64,000 bases of DNA from Acanthaster planci (GCF_001949145.1 NW_019091394.1:170302-234301); one strand, 5' to 3'. Positions 49,964 to 62,676 are shown, numbered from the stretch's first letter. The notes: generated from the letters alone by a model not told the origin. Numbers and translations: made by a program.

Positions 49964-52505
49964 GATCGATAATCTGCAGACGTCACCTCAAGAACAAAAA
50001 GCTAACGCTAGGCCTATGAGCCTGCCATCACTGACAAGTAATCTCAACAGTCCATGTCCTTTCATCCTGCAAAAGGAGCGTAACAAAACTTTTCATTACA
50101 TTTTATGCTACTCTACATGCAAACTTTTGGGAAAAATAATTAAAGGAAAGGAATGTTACTTGGGGTTACTGAAGCAAAGCAGGCATAACATCTACGTAAC
50201 CCAAGATTTTGGGGGGCTCCTTGCTCCGAAGTACCTCCGCAAAAGGCAGAGCAAGGAGTCCCATTCACATACTTTTAGGGGTACATGTCATCCAGGAATA
50301 TCACAATGTTCCTTGTTTATATTTATTTCCTAGACTTACTTTCTTAAGATCAATTGAATGATTCTATGAGCAGATTGGGAGGGCCGGGGGAAGGCACTGA
50401 AGTCGAAACTCCCATTTTTGTTGCAAAGGCCTACCAAAAACATCAGGAATAATAATCAACCAAAAGCTACAGTTCCTCAATTTTGTTACTTAATTACCTC
50501 AGAAAGCTGACTCAGTAAAAAGCATAAAGTCAACGAAAATAATGCAATTCATTTGCTTAATTCCTCAGACTCAATTTTCTGCCAGTGTCGTTCCCGGAAC
50601 TCGCAAACGCAGTGCACGAATGACAAACGGGCGATAGCCGATGTGACGTGAGAAGACAGCCAGGACAAAAACTGGGCAATTTCGGAGATTTGCAGCTCAC
50701 ATGCCACATACACTCGCCAGTATTCCAAAGAAAAACCTACCAAGGTCGTTCCTGAGAGCTTCTATGATACCTTTGTCTTAGAATGAGAACGATTCTCCAG
50801 TAAAAAAGCCAAGAAACTTACCTTTTCAGATCGCTTCCTCAGTCCCTCACCCACTCATCAACATGTTTTTGTTTTTGTTACGAGTACAGCATATGACATC
50901 ATTCAGTTTACGTTCTTGGCCCATCCGAGCGCCCTCACCCGCCTGTTTCTAGTCAGGAAGGGTGTGGCTACAGAAAGTCCTAAACTTGCAAATTCGGCAA
51001 GTACCGTTTCAATCTTTTTTTATCAGCATGACAAGAACAAATGTAAAATGTTGATTAACTTAGAAAAAATATGTTTTTGATAAATTCAAATCCTTTTGAT
51101 TCAACAAAAATAATTTTATATTATACACATGTTGACTTCGTTCTATGGTGCATACTGAAAACGGGAAGAAAACTTGGGCTGGATTTATTGAGCAGTCAAA
51201 AAGAAAGTGTAATACTTAAAACATTAAACACATACGTAAGACATTAAACACAGCTTTATTTCCCAGCTTTTAAAGATGATTATAAAATAGGTAACAGTAT
51301 ACACAAATATATAGCAGATAAAACAGAACCCAATAAATAAAAATCTGTAAATTCTTGATTACCATACGCTTCCCCAAATGCATAAAATAATTACTAAGTG
51401 ACCATAATTTTGTTGCTATAATTAATGTTTATATCATTTTTTAATCAAGTTTAAAAACTGTGTTTCCAAGTCAAACTTTCCGCATTTGGAACTACACATA
51501 ATCCTTAAAAGTGTCAGGGGTCAAACCGACCATCATTAACCCTTAGTTTCTCATATTTCACTGACACTGGCAAATTGCAGCACATGATGGCCTGGGCTCA
51601 TTAGCAGTGGAAGAAACAAAATAAAGCAAATTGTCCTGAATATATAGTGTGGAATAAAACAGACTAATTCTCTATGAAATTTACGAGCAAGTTATCAATT
51701 TTGTTGTATTAAAACAAAGAATGAGTAATATGTAAACAGGTGACGAGTTCTCTTAAGATGAAAATGTACATAGTCAAGTCAAGATCAGAATATACAATGG
51801 ACATCATCTAGTACGTAGAATGATGCTCAAAATACTGTATCATTGTTACCCCTGACCATCAGGCCTATACCAGCGGCATACCCAAGACCACCTTACTCCC
51901 TAGGTTACCATGAACAGATGGAACACAATCAAGATTTAACTTGGCAAATTCCTCATTTGCTTCTCAGTTATCCTACCTCTGCTTTCATTTTATGACAATT
52001 CAAAGTCTTCTTGCCAATTTGTGACACGCTTATGTAACAATCAACACACTTTTGACACAAGCGGGGGGAAACGACGTGAACTGCATCTAAAGACCTCGCA
52101 GAAAGTAGCTGCCATTTTGCAAACAGCACGTGTAAAGTAAAATTTATCATCGTGTTATCGAGGCTAGCAATCTCCACGATCACGATCAAAATTTAGCCCA
52201 AGGGGACTTGAGGGGGAAGGGGAAAGTTAGAAGGTCTATGAACCTTGACCCCTTCACACACCATAACGTTAACTACTACACATTGAGATTCTTTGAACCT
52301 CAACTATACAATAATTTCACTTCTTTCCAGCTTTCTTCATTTACTCCTCCATCTTGGTACATCTCGATACAAATATTCTTCCTTTGAAAGTGCCTTATAA
52401 TCCTCCCCAGGCCCCCCCCCCAAATGAAATTGGTTGATGCCAATATCTAACAATTCAAGATAACAGGCCTATCCAAGTTGTACACCCACAGACAGATAAA
52501 TGAGA
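49964..52505. other. Region between the Ig-TIR start and the Calx-beta gene stop
   Basis: The left part should hold the Ig-TIR promoter and the right part the 3' UTR of the Calx-beta gene. No coding exon was recognised. AATAAA on the minus strand occurs at 51255-51260, about 1.25 kb past the Calx-beta stop, a possible polyadenylation signal. Confidence 0.5.
51255..51260 (-). terminator. Candidate AATAAA for the Calx-beta gene
   Basis: The hexamer occurs on the minus strand in AT-rich sequence, consistent with a long 3' UTR. Its position is the only support. Confidence 0.3.
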
Positions 52506-54354
52506 TCAGAAATATCCGTAATGGTTCGGCGAAGAGTGGTAGGATTGACGGGCCTGGACAGGAAAAACAAAATCAAAGTAAATGATTTAGCCAGTGAAAC
52601 TAAAACCAGTTGAGCCACGTTGTACAATACAGTGCACAACTCGTGTCAACAATTGTTGAATTTGGTTGGGGAAAAGCTCACATTTTGAACACCGAATACA
52701 TTGGATGACATTATCTAGTCTAATAGCCTTTTCTTGGTGCCTTGATTGATCAATAGGTTGCACTCTTACAAATCTCACCCCTTACTTGCCCAAATTGACA
52801 ACTTAGATGTTTGTAAAATCTCAGGGAAATTAAGTGACAGCTTGTCAATGTCCTACACAGATGTGTGTGTGCGGACCCATACTTCAAACCATGGATTTTC
52901 AGTTGTTGGGGAAATAAGATCATTTGGAACCCCGGCCCCCCCCCTCCCTAAAATGTGCAGGTATCATGAGTTCCTATGATGCACCTACCTTTCCCCAGTA
53001 AGGTTCTCTTTCAGCCCTTGGGTTGAACATGGAGCGGCTGCGGCGGGGGTCGGAGGGTTCATCAAAACGATCCTGCATTTACACAAAACAAAAAAAGGGA
53101 AAACAAATAGTACAATTTACTGGTCTGTCACAGTTCATCAGGTTGATCAATCATTGCTAGGTACTAAAACTTACAGCAAGGTGTTCTCTCACGAAACACT
53201 TTAACCCTAACCTTCCCTAACCACACAGAATTGAACACCGGTAAAGTGTGCGAATTTGTGGCACTGGGTACTGTACCCCTAAACTGCTTGTGCTTTAACA
53301 TGTGTTCAGGCATACCCAAAATAAACAGAGCCCAACAGTCTTTGTGCACAGTTTACCATCTGGTGTTGGAATTTGTGTGAATGGGTACGGTTCCTAGTAA
53401 ATCACTCGGGGGAGTTAGGGTTAATGTGCACAGAAAGAGCTTGTCAACAATCCGGACAGTTTGTGCTTGTCTGTGAGCCTTTGTTACAGGGGCAACAAAC
53501 AGGTGAATTAGAAAGAATTTGAAATCAATAAATACCTCAGGTTCTCTTCCTTCAGGCAGACGTTCCTGAAAGCAAAACCAGATAATAAACTGATGAAAAT
53601 TTGGAAGGACGGAAACAGTTCTCCCTGAAAGAGCCTTGCATCATCATTCACAAATAACTTGTCACAGAGTAGCAATTCAACTTTACGAATTGTATCACTG
53701 CATTGCAATTATGTAGATCCTACAGAATCATCAAGTTACATGGGTATTTGGAACACAGCTCTTGATCTCATTGCCAAAAGCACACTTCCTTTATCTGAAC
53801 AAAGTATGACTTACAAAGCCAATTACAGGACCTACGCGGCAGCCACTCACAAAAGCACTCAAGCTGATCCGAACTGATCAGGTTGAGTGCAGGGGAGGAG
53901 ATCTGTTGATTATCTGTGGGTGGACCTACCTCGGCGGGAGGGGGTGGTGGAGGGGGCTGATCACTGGATGCATGTCGGTTTGATTCCCGACGAGGCTCCT
54001 GCTCGATTTCATCTATCTCGGTTATACGTGGGCCTCCCTAATGAAAACAAAATTATTTTGAAACAAACCAATCAACAGCATGAAGCAACAGCAAGAGATA
54101 TTACAAACACGAGATCTGTGTATCTCTTCCTTTTTTTCAGTCGAATCCTCTCAATCTTGACTACCTACGTACGTTTTGGACGACGGAACCGTTGTTGCGC
54201 CTGTCACTGCGACGGGATGGCCTGTCCAAGCGATAACGGCCTCGGTCATCCAAATCATCTGGATAGTAAGTGACCACTGGTCCGCGGCCTAACGCTTCCC
54301 TTGGGATATCCAGCACTGGGGCACCACGAAGCCCTCGGTCGTAGCTAAATGGCT
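52506..54354 (-). CDS. Calx-beta receptor exons 11-15: cytoplasmic tail
   Basis: The tail is about 150 residues, rich in Arg, Asp and Pro. It includes VVTYYPDDLDDRGRYRLDR, a PPPPPPP run in exon 12 (a candidate SH3/EVH1/WW ligand) and SDPRRSRSMFN in exon 14 (an RxRSxS-type phosphosite context). Exons 12, 13 and 14 are 108, 30 and 84 nt with phase-0 borders, so each can be skipped in frame. The exon 11 donor was set at AAC/GTACGT because only this keeps exon 12 in its open frame. Confidence 0.75.
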
Positions 54355-57300
54355 CTGACGGTTCAAACAATCAATCAAGGACACATCACTGGTAACTTTC
54401 AACAACGGTGAAACGAATGAAACGCATACACTGTATACTGAACATTAATTGCATTTCTGTTGTGCTTGCCGAGAGAGCTTTCGAAAATCATTTTTGCCCA
54501 GACAAGTTGTCTAAATTGGAAAGTTATCGGAAAGAGGTGGGCGGAACTGGATAGGATGGCACCTGTGCCAAATGATGTACAGTTGGTTATAACTTTCTGA
54601 GTTATCTCAGTGTTAAATGTCTATACGTTATTTTTAAGTGTGCTAAACAGGACGTAGGATTCAATATCAAATTATATTAACATCACATGAGTATCTAAAA
54701 AAGCTTGACAGAGTGAGTAAGCTCCAAAAATAAGCACAGAAATAAATATGCTTAGCCCAAACAGTTCAGTTAAAATGTCAAGCAATTAAAGCAGTTCACT
54801 TGAGATACTGGCTCTCCCCTCATTTCTGGTCAGCTTGAAAAGTTGAAAAGCTCTCATTGCATTATCTACCGTTACATCAAGGTGGAATTACATTTATGGT
54901 CTATAAGACCTGCCTACTAGTACGTACAGTCATTTGCAAAGGTTCAGGACCAAACTTAAAAAATAATGTATTAACCACTTATGTTCATTTTCCATGCATA
55001 ACCTTAACATCTTGGTTAAACAAATATTTGACTTCATTTTGTGATTTGAAATTTTTACAGTCTTACATTTAGTGAGCCCTCCTCTGTTTCTGACGACTTA
55101 GAATGACTTTTTAACCCACGCCGCACTACAGACAAAATGTCATACAAGACCTGCCTTTGCAAAAAAACTCACTGTAATGGGCTCATCATAGCATGACTCT
55201 GATGTTATGGACTACTGCAAAAGCATCTTATGTAATCATTCAATGAGACAACATAATGCTGAACCAGTAACACAAATATCAACGCATTTCCAGGTGGTCT
55301 TAAACTTTTGCAAATGATTGCAGGTGAGTATTCTTTCCCAAAATTACATTTTCGAACAAGAACGAGCAAGATAAAGTGCACGTGGAAGAGTGTGCATGTA
55401 GTTGGCTTAGAGTTTACCTTTGGGTTCGTTGGGTCTCATGAAAGCACAACAGCAGAGAATCATAATCAGAATGAGGATTACAAAGATGGAACAGCCAACA
55501 GCTATCAGGACAATCGCCAGTGTGCTGAGCCCTGGAAGGGACCAAGATGAATCCAGTTATAGTCTGCTAGTCTGCTCGACACTTGTTTCACAACTTCTTT
55601 CTTCTTGCAACTGCAGGACTTTTTCCAGCATTTTCTAATAACATTTCACGTTTGATCTCAAATCATGTATCTTCAAGGCACCATCTTCCATACAGGTCTC
55701 TTTTAGTTATTTATCTATGTATATCACTCTTATCCCCAAGGCGACCAAACAGTCTTCAGTTCTCTCAAGGGATAAGAGAACTGAAGACTGTTTGGTCGCT
55801 GACGAATTTTGATATTGACAGCCTGCAGAAACTGATAGATGAATCTGAGGATTACAAGACATAGACAGTGTGAAATATCTCACGCGGGCTGTCCTGGATG
55901 GTGATTCTTGCAGACGAAGCCTCAGCGTCCAATACACTGACTGCAGCGTTGTAGAGCTCCACAATGAAGACTTCATCTCCTTCTCCGGTGACGTCATCCT
56001 CGTTGATGGCAATCCTGAGGTCTACACCCTGCCGGTTGACAGGGAACATCAGCTCCAGGTCAAAGGGTGTGTAGTCCTGGTCGGCGGTGGCACTGACAGC
56101 GACTGACCTCGCACCTGACAGAGGGGGGAAACACAGTTTGTTCAAGTGCCGTCTGAGATTGACAAAAAAATTCAATTAATCTTATTGAAGGTATCTACCA
56201 AATCCCAAGCTACCATTATGCTGTTACATGCACTTGGTTTGTGAATTATGGATTTTACTTGTTATGGACTTGACTGAAACACGAGTACAAAAATGGCATT
56301 GGCTAGCCGAGCTCTCACATTAAGTTTCAATTCGTAGCTTAAGTCACTCTAACGTTGATGCAAATACTCTGTAAGTATGCTTAAAATAAATGCTTAAAAA
56401 CTGATACCAAAGCAGGAGTACTTACGCACGCTACTTTGCTGAGACAAATCCCCTGTCCGTCGAACCTGAACAGTGACAGATCTGTCAGATTCGCTGACAG
56501 TGTATGTAGAGTTCACGATTGACAGAATGGCTGATGAATGGAAAAGATTAAGAACATTATAGGTTCAGGCTGAGCTAACGTCGGTTCAAAACTATAAGCA
56601 CAAATTTATAATATGAGTTCGGATGTCACATCAGTCACTGATACTGAAACCACTCCTTGGAAAAAAGAAAGACTGCTTCAATGGAGGGCTCAGATCAATG
56701 TTGCCGGGAAGATTGCAACAAATTTCCCTTTGTCTCCGTGCAAATCAGCCTTCAGGGCAATTAAATTTACCATTAACGGAATATTTTCAGTAAGATGCAG
56801 AAGCACTTTGTTGTGTTAAAAAGGAAGCTGATCGATCATTCTACTTTGCCAAATACAGGCTGTCTTTAAGTGAAATTACTGGCCTGTGACTGGAAATGAG
56901 GCTTGCGGCTATGAAAACCACTGGCTAGCGGCTACTTCCCATAGGCTTGTGCAGTCACTCCCAGCCACAGCCTGCTGATACGGACAGGACTTACACTCGT
57001 TGTCTTCAATGGTAATAGGCCTCCGACTGGCACTGGTCAGCACAAAGCCGCTGGGCTGGGGGTCACGAATACCCACGTAGAAGACCTCGGGTACGGGCTC
57101 GTACACATTATCATCCAGGATGTTAATGATGGCAGTGGCACTGGCCTGGTTCATGGCAAAACCCACCCTGCTGAAGAATGTGGCGTAGTCTCGGCCTGCT
57201 GCCGTGGCTGTTCCATCCTCTGTGTACACCTCTACAAATAGCAACCAAAACATACCCAAATGGTAAAATTTGTCACTGTCTTCATGAAATGACACACATC

Positions 57301-60300
57301 CTATTACGGTACGCCTAATGGAAACCTTGTATTGAGTAATTTTGGCTTCACCATTGGCATTAAGGTACATGTACACACCTCATACATGTACACTGATGCG
57401 AAATTTAAAGATATTTATTTTCAAAGACTAGCTAACACACAATTAATAAGAATAAACTCCATCCATATACCATGCAATATACATTCAGGAGTATTTATTT
57501 AAAACTATAACTTGGGAAATTGAGAAAAATACAAAAGGTATTCGAAATATCAAAGTGGTTTGGGAAAAATAATACGTTGGGTAGGATGAGGAAGGGAGTC
57601 GCAGATTAGAATAGTTTGTGTATTTGGGCTTTTTCAGGGGGAGGCTGGACAAGGCATCTCTTACACTTAGCTCTGGATAACTCCGAATTAACATGGCTGT
57701 GAAAATCAGTATCTTACGAATTGAGCTGGCTTCCAGTAGGTTAAATTTCTTGGTGATTGTGACGGTAATCTGGGTCAAACCTGTGCTTTCCTTCACCGAA
57801 TAGGATTCCTCCAGAATCTCATATTGTACTGTTGAAAAAACAAAACAGAATGACCAAGTTTAGGCAAAAATAACTTCTGGATTTCTGCTGACTGGAATCG
57901 AGGACCTGTTCTCTATGGTCAGATTAATGCTCCTTCATTTAGTTTGTTTTAGCATGACTGTGTAAAATGATTGAAACTCACCATCGTCGTCAGAAATGGA
58001 GAGCGTTGCTCTGGAGGGGGACCCAACTAGCCCATCTACCACTCGCACTATCTGCATGACCAATGTCTCTGTGTTCTCAGGAATTTGGTCTGACAGGATT
58101 GTCACAGGTACCTCAACCCTGTTCACCCCGGGCAGAAACTGCAACCGTGTCTCAACCAAACGGACAAAATCCCCATCCGGTGTTGCACTGTTAGGGTTGT
58201 TGGGGTCACGGTTCATAGTGGAAACATCTGCACAAAGAGAATAAAATTAGGCAGTAAGAACAGTTATTCAGTACAAATACAAATCTTTTCCTTGATAAGG
58301 ATGGAAGAGCAACTGAACTCAATTTTAAATTCCTCTCTTTTTCAAAAAAAAAAAAAAGATGATGGTCAAGCTGATGGTTACTCACAGACATTGGCTTCCC
58401 TGTTAGAGTATCCATTCCTAACAACAGCAACCGTGATGCTGTTTTGTGCCTCACTGACAGCCGGGTATAAATTGCTCTCAAAGCTAAATTGTGCTGCAAA
58501 GGAAAGTCATAGTAATTTTAATTAGTATTAAACCGTATTGGTGATATACGACCAAGTAATGGGTGCTTCATTAAATCCACAGGTTTTCACAGAGGATTGC
58601 AAGGATGTCTCAAGGAAGACATGTACAACTGCTTCTTAGAGAAGCTAGAATTGACACCTCTACATAAAACAAAAGTTGATTTGTCTCTGGTCCCTTTTGA
58701 AAAAACACCTCCATGCCCACTTTGATTTTAGAATCATTTAGAGTCCTCTAACATGAACCGAATTCACAAATTCAAGGCTTCGGCCAACCAGTGAGAAAAA
58801 CTAGTAAGACCGTAAAGCTGAAGCTTTGAAAGTGCTGTTTGATTTAATAAGAGGTGTGCATTTTAGAAGTAATAAATGAAAGTCAAAGACATAGCTCAGG
58901 TCTTTGGGCTCAGCCTAAGAAATAATGTACTTTATTGCGTTATCACAGTTTTGAAAATATTTGATGGTGTTTGACGTAGACTGTAAGGTTAAAAATTTGT
59001 AGTTCATCTTGGGTTAAAATGATGCATGCTGGGACATAGACATGGTGGGCTACGGAATGTTTGGTGATCGAGTTGACCTTATGTACAGACGGAGAGTTTG
59101 AGGGACGAGAGATATTAGTGAAGTTGTACCATCATTGTCCTGAATGGTGATCTCTGCCTGGGAGCCAGAGCCAATGGTGCCGCCGTCCGAAGGGTTGGAT
59201 ATCTGGACCCGGAAGGATTCATCCCCTTCTTGAATGTTGTCATCGGTGATAACAATGCGGACGGTAAGCACCAGGGAGTTCTCTATGAATTCCCTCCGCT
59301 GGTTAAGTGGGGTGAAGTCTCCTGGACTGATCGCAGTGCCTGACACTGTGGTCACCACTGGCGAGAAAAGCATATCTGCTTGAAGCATTTATTCTTTTTT
59401 ATATATAGTTGGTCAAGATTTTTTTCAAAGTTGGCAAAAAGCCAATTTGGTTCACCATAACATCCAAAATAAACATCGATATCATGTTTTTCACAGCCAG
59501 CATCATTCAAGACATACTTTCAGTCTCACACACTTTTTGTCCAAACTGGATATATTTGAACAACTTCTATGTATCATTTATGACATAACCATTGGAATGT
59601 GAATTAATGATAAGGACCCCAGTAAAATTTGGGGTTTTTTTAGTATTGTTATCTATGAGGATGCAGAGTTTTCAAGTGTGGCTAAAAGTGACTGGATTAC
59701 ATGGGGAGGCAATCTCAAAAGTTGTCAATCCACGAGTGGGGTTCAAAATAAAAAGAGGCAAACAGTGGCAACTACCTCGCTACTTCTTTGCACATACATA
59801 ATGAAAACTTTGTTCCCACAGATTAAAAATGCAAAGAATTACTGCCAAAAAAAACCCTGATAGTTCACACGTAAATATGTGAAACGTTATGAAAAAAAAA
59901 ACATTTCATGGAAATACGGTACTTACAAATACTTGTGGGAACACTGATATTTCCCCTCCGGTTTATTGCAATAATGACATGGGTGTCACCCTCCCGCACT
60001 GTGTACGATGTCTGCGTCAAGTTATAAGCTTTGGAGTAAATAACAAAAACATACAAACCTTGAACACAAACCCTAAGCAACATAAGCCAACATAATTCAC
60101 TAATTACAAAATATATTCAGTCTTTGTTTGAATGCTATTATGAGCTAATTTCTCTTGAATAATTCAGTTTTGTTGAAGTTTGCTGAATGTGGATTGGTTT
60201 ATTGGTACAGTTACTTCTCACAACTAAAACAAACATTCTTATATCATTTTGCTAGAAGTTAAGTTATGTTAAAGGTAAAATGTGAATAGCCGGCTTCAAA

Positions 60301-62336
60301 ATCATGGCACTTTCCTTTTCTTTTATTTCGACAAGTCTTGAATAATTTTACTATTTATGATGAAATAATTTTGTTAAAGAATTAAAAATCCTGTTACTTT
60401 TATTACGATTCTTTTTCTTTCATATCTAGTAACAGTTTATACAGCCCTACTTTAATTTCTTTGAGTCGAATGTTGTGAAATTATTATTCTCATTGCAATG
60501 TACGTAAGCAGTTCAATGAATATGACACACGCTCAACGCCACTCCCAGTTTTTAGTTTCCACACAGAGTCATATTTCTTTTCTTTTCAGATTCTGAACTG
60601 AACCGAAAAGGACTAGTTTGCACCCAAGGCACCACAGTGGGCATAGCGTCTATTCAGCATTGTACAAAAGTTCACCATCACCAACCATTTGAATGGCTCC
60701 TTTGTGTTGCATGGCTGCTTTTGTGAAGTTTTAAGGTACATGTATGGCGCGTTTAAAATAAAAATAAATAGGTGTGGTTGAAAAAATAACGGAAGGGCAC
60801 CTAACCTGCATTTGACAAGTTTCCAACTGCATTTTTGAACACATGGACTATTAAACAACTGTTTAAAATGAAGGAAACATGTTTTGTAAATCCGTAGCCT
60901 TTTCATGAAGTCACATCTGCTGGACAAATAGTTATTAGGGTAAGATATAGGCCTAGTTAAATAAACTCATTTGTGTCTCGTTTAGTACAACAACAAAGAC
61001 ATCTGAGAATCCAGCAAAAAATTAGGGCAGCACACATGAAATGGCATTTAACTCAAAATATTATCTTTGTTGCAGTTAAAAACGTACCATACATGTAGTG
61101 CTACACAGAAGTACCATTGACTTTATATTCTGCTTTTAATATGATTACATTGACTATATATTGTTCATTTAGACACTTGAAAGAGTTTCTGAATACCACA
61201 GACATCCCCGACACTCTGATTCAAAGTGTTTATATTTTCCGTGCTGAATTTGGCTTTTTATGGCATGTTATCACTTTCAGAGGACTAAGAAGCTGCAGCA
61301 AGGAAAAACTATCAATGTTGGAATTCTTACCTAAACATCTTTTTATTCCTAAAATGAGGAAATGGAGATCACACAGCGAGCACGTTATTCAGAAAGACGT
61401 TACATCGTTGGCATGGCTTGTAGGCACAAAATGTATGGGAAATATTTTAAGCTTGTCTAAACATTTTCTCTCAAATAAAAATTATTTACAGTTCAACGTG
61501 TGTGTTTTTTTCAACATGGTGGTAATCAGGTATTTACATTTTTTAGTAACCAATGCTATATTCCTCATTTCAATATAAAGTAACGACTGCCAAAACTCAG
61601 CTGAACTAACTTCATAATCAGAGAAAAATTCCCAACCTCTGATGTCACCCATGCTTACAAATAAACTGTACTTGAGAGCTCAGATTCAACCAGACATAGG
61701 GTATTACCATGTAGGCCTATGTTGTGATTAGTACAGCGCAAGCGCTAAAAAGTAAAGAACAAGACAAAAAAAACCCAAAAAATTATTTAAAAAAATCAGA
61801 GACCGACAAAAACAAACCTATGCAAATCGGTGCAATTCTACCTCCATGGTTTGAGGACCAACCCTGTGATACAACACGTCACAGTATCCGAACTGCCGAC
61901 TCAGAAAATTTCATGATGTCAGTAAAGTTAATAGCCTAACGTTAGTTCTAAGTTCTTGCATGGTTCTAGCAACATCCTCCCCGAAAATGACTCCTCGATC
62001 GTCCAGTTACGTAGAATTCAGGAAGACAACTAGACCTACATGTATATGTACAGGTATGTAGGCATGGTGTTGGCTACAATTAAAAGGTAGTTTTGGGCTT
62101 ATCCACACCCGTGTTTCAAATTAATTCAAAAGGTGCTGAAAGTCAAACAATTAAAATTTTAACGCGTAAGCGTGTCCGAAAAGGAAGGATCGCCGGCAAA
62201 CGTACGGCTGAATGTGAAAAGCAAGTCCAAGTATAATTTCCTACTTACAGGCGGTGCTCTGGCAGTATACGACTGTCGAAAAGAGTGCCACAAAGACGGC
62301 GACAAGCGGCGACAACGAAACCCGTGAGATGATCAT
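52506..62336 (-). CDS. Type I membrane protein with four Calx-beta modules
   Basis: Fifteen coding exons: 62336-62249, 60028-59927, 59357-59130, 58493-58386, 58227-57982, 57828-57718, 57231-56995, 56530-56426, 56114-55884, 55531-55418, 54354-54173, 54037-53930, 53565-53536, 53072-52989, 52553-52506. Total 673 residues. Order: signal peptide MIISRVSLSPLVAVFVALFS, four Calx-beta modules (30-485), transmembrane helix (about 489-511), cytoplasmic tail (512-673) ending NHYGYF. Calx-beta folds are Ca2+-binding beta-sandwiches known from Na/Ca exchangers, integrin beta-4, and FRAS1/FREM matrix proteins. I see none of the CSPG repeats of FREM, no FNIII and no exchanger domain. Every intron through exon 10 is phase 1 and every tail intron is phase 0. 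I do not recognise a named orthologue; a calcium-dependent adhesion or receptor role is inference. Confidence 0.85.
53201..53423. mobile_element. MITE with TTAACCCTAACC-type termini, copy 2
   Basis: The left end TTAACCCTAACC (53201) and right end GTTAGGGTTAA (53423) are inverted. GGTTCCTAGTAAA at 53389 followed by GGGGGAGTTAGGGTTAATG matches the right end of the element at 42325-42702 base for base over most of about 36 bases. It lies in an intron of the Calx-beta gene. Confidence 0.65.
55418..55531 (-). CDS. Calx-beta receptor exon 10: transmembrane helix
   Basis: It encodes LSTLAIVLIAVGCSIFVILI followed by LIMILCCCAFMRP, one membrane span with three juxtamembrane cysteines that could be palmitoylated. 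It is phase 1 at both borders and follows module 4 directly, with no stalk. Confidence 0.88.
55741..55799. repeat. Perfect 25-bp inverted repeat
   Basis: Bases 55741-55765 and 55775-55799 are exact reverse complements around a 9-nt loop (CAAGGGATA). It lies in the intron between module 4 and the transmembrane exon, 85 bases past the exon 9 donor. Confidence 0.9.
55884..56530 (-). CDS. Calx-beta module 4 (exons 8-9)
   Basis: The short exon reads NSTYTVSESDRSVTVQVRRT, with an N-glycosylation site NST. The long exon has SATADQDYTPF, INEDDVTGEGDEVFIVEL and ends ITIQDSP. The terminal acidic triplet seen in modules 1-3 is lost. Confidence 0.83.
56995..57828 (-). CDS. Calx-beta module 3 (exons 6-7)
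   Basis: The short exon reads EESYSVKESTGLTQITVTIT. The long exon has GTATAAGRDYATF, AIINILDDNVYEPVPEVFYV and ends ITIEDNE. Confidence 0.83.
57982..58493 (-). CDS. Calx-beta module 2 (exons 4-5)
   Basis: The short exon reads FESNLYPAVSEAQNSITVAV. The long exon has GDFVRL, VPVTILSDQIPENTETLVM and ends LSISDDD. The usual GDE of the family is replaced by ENTE, so Ca2+ binding may be weaker here. Confidence 0.82.
59130..60028 (-). CDS. Calx-beta module 1 (exons 2-3)
   Basis: The short exon gives the first strands (YTVREGDTHVIIAINRRGN). The long exon gives SPGDFTPL, VRIVITDDNIQEGDESFRV and ends ITIQDND. The acidic clusters DDN, EGDE and QDND are the expected Ca2+-site positions. The exon 3 donor is GTACAA, weaker than the rest, and was chosen because it ends the module at GAT G like its siblings. 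Confidence 0.82.
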
Positions 62337-62612
62337 GGTTCCCAACTCAAAATTGCACCAGAAATTGTGTATTTACACCAAGGAGATCCTGGGGTGTGCA
62401 GTAGCAGACCATGGAAAGGCCTTAATATAATATCACACTGAAAAACAAACAACCTCGGCCGGTCCCAGAGAGAGAGTTGAACAAACATCAACTAGGAGTT
62501 GTCCTTTTCTGAACTCATCCAAGCGTGACAACTCTAGCCAAAAAATATGCTCGTGCGTGCGTGCGTACCGTACGGTATAGTAACGGTATATGGTACAATC
62601 GGTACTTTATGC

Positions 62613-62624
62613 AGCGCATGCGCA
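62613..62624. promoter_or_regulatory. NRF1-like palindrome upstream of the Calx-beta gene
   Basis: AGCGCATGCGCA matches the NRF1 consensus YGCGCAYGCGCR at 11 of 12 positions. It lies about 280 bases upstream of the ATG, in a small GC-rich patch. Confidence 0.5.
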
Positions 62625-62633
62625 GTGTACGCG

Positions 62634-62676
62634 TACACGTACATGTACATATATCGAACATACTGTACATGTACAA
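62634..62676. repeat. TACATG repeat runs near the Calx-beta promoter
   Basis: CGTACATGTACATATA and CTGTACATGTACAACG lie close together, within 340 bases of the ATG. Confidence 0.7.

Noticed and set aside
61117-61578. 153-codon open frame on the plus strand
   Set aside because: It lies in AT-rich intron 1 of the Calx-beta gene on the opposite strand. It has no recognisable domain and no splice or promoter context.
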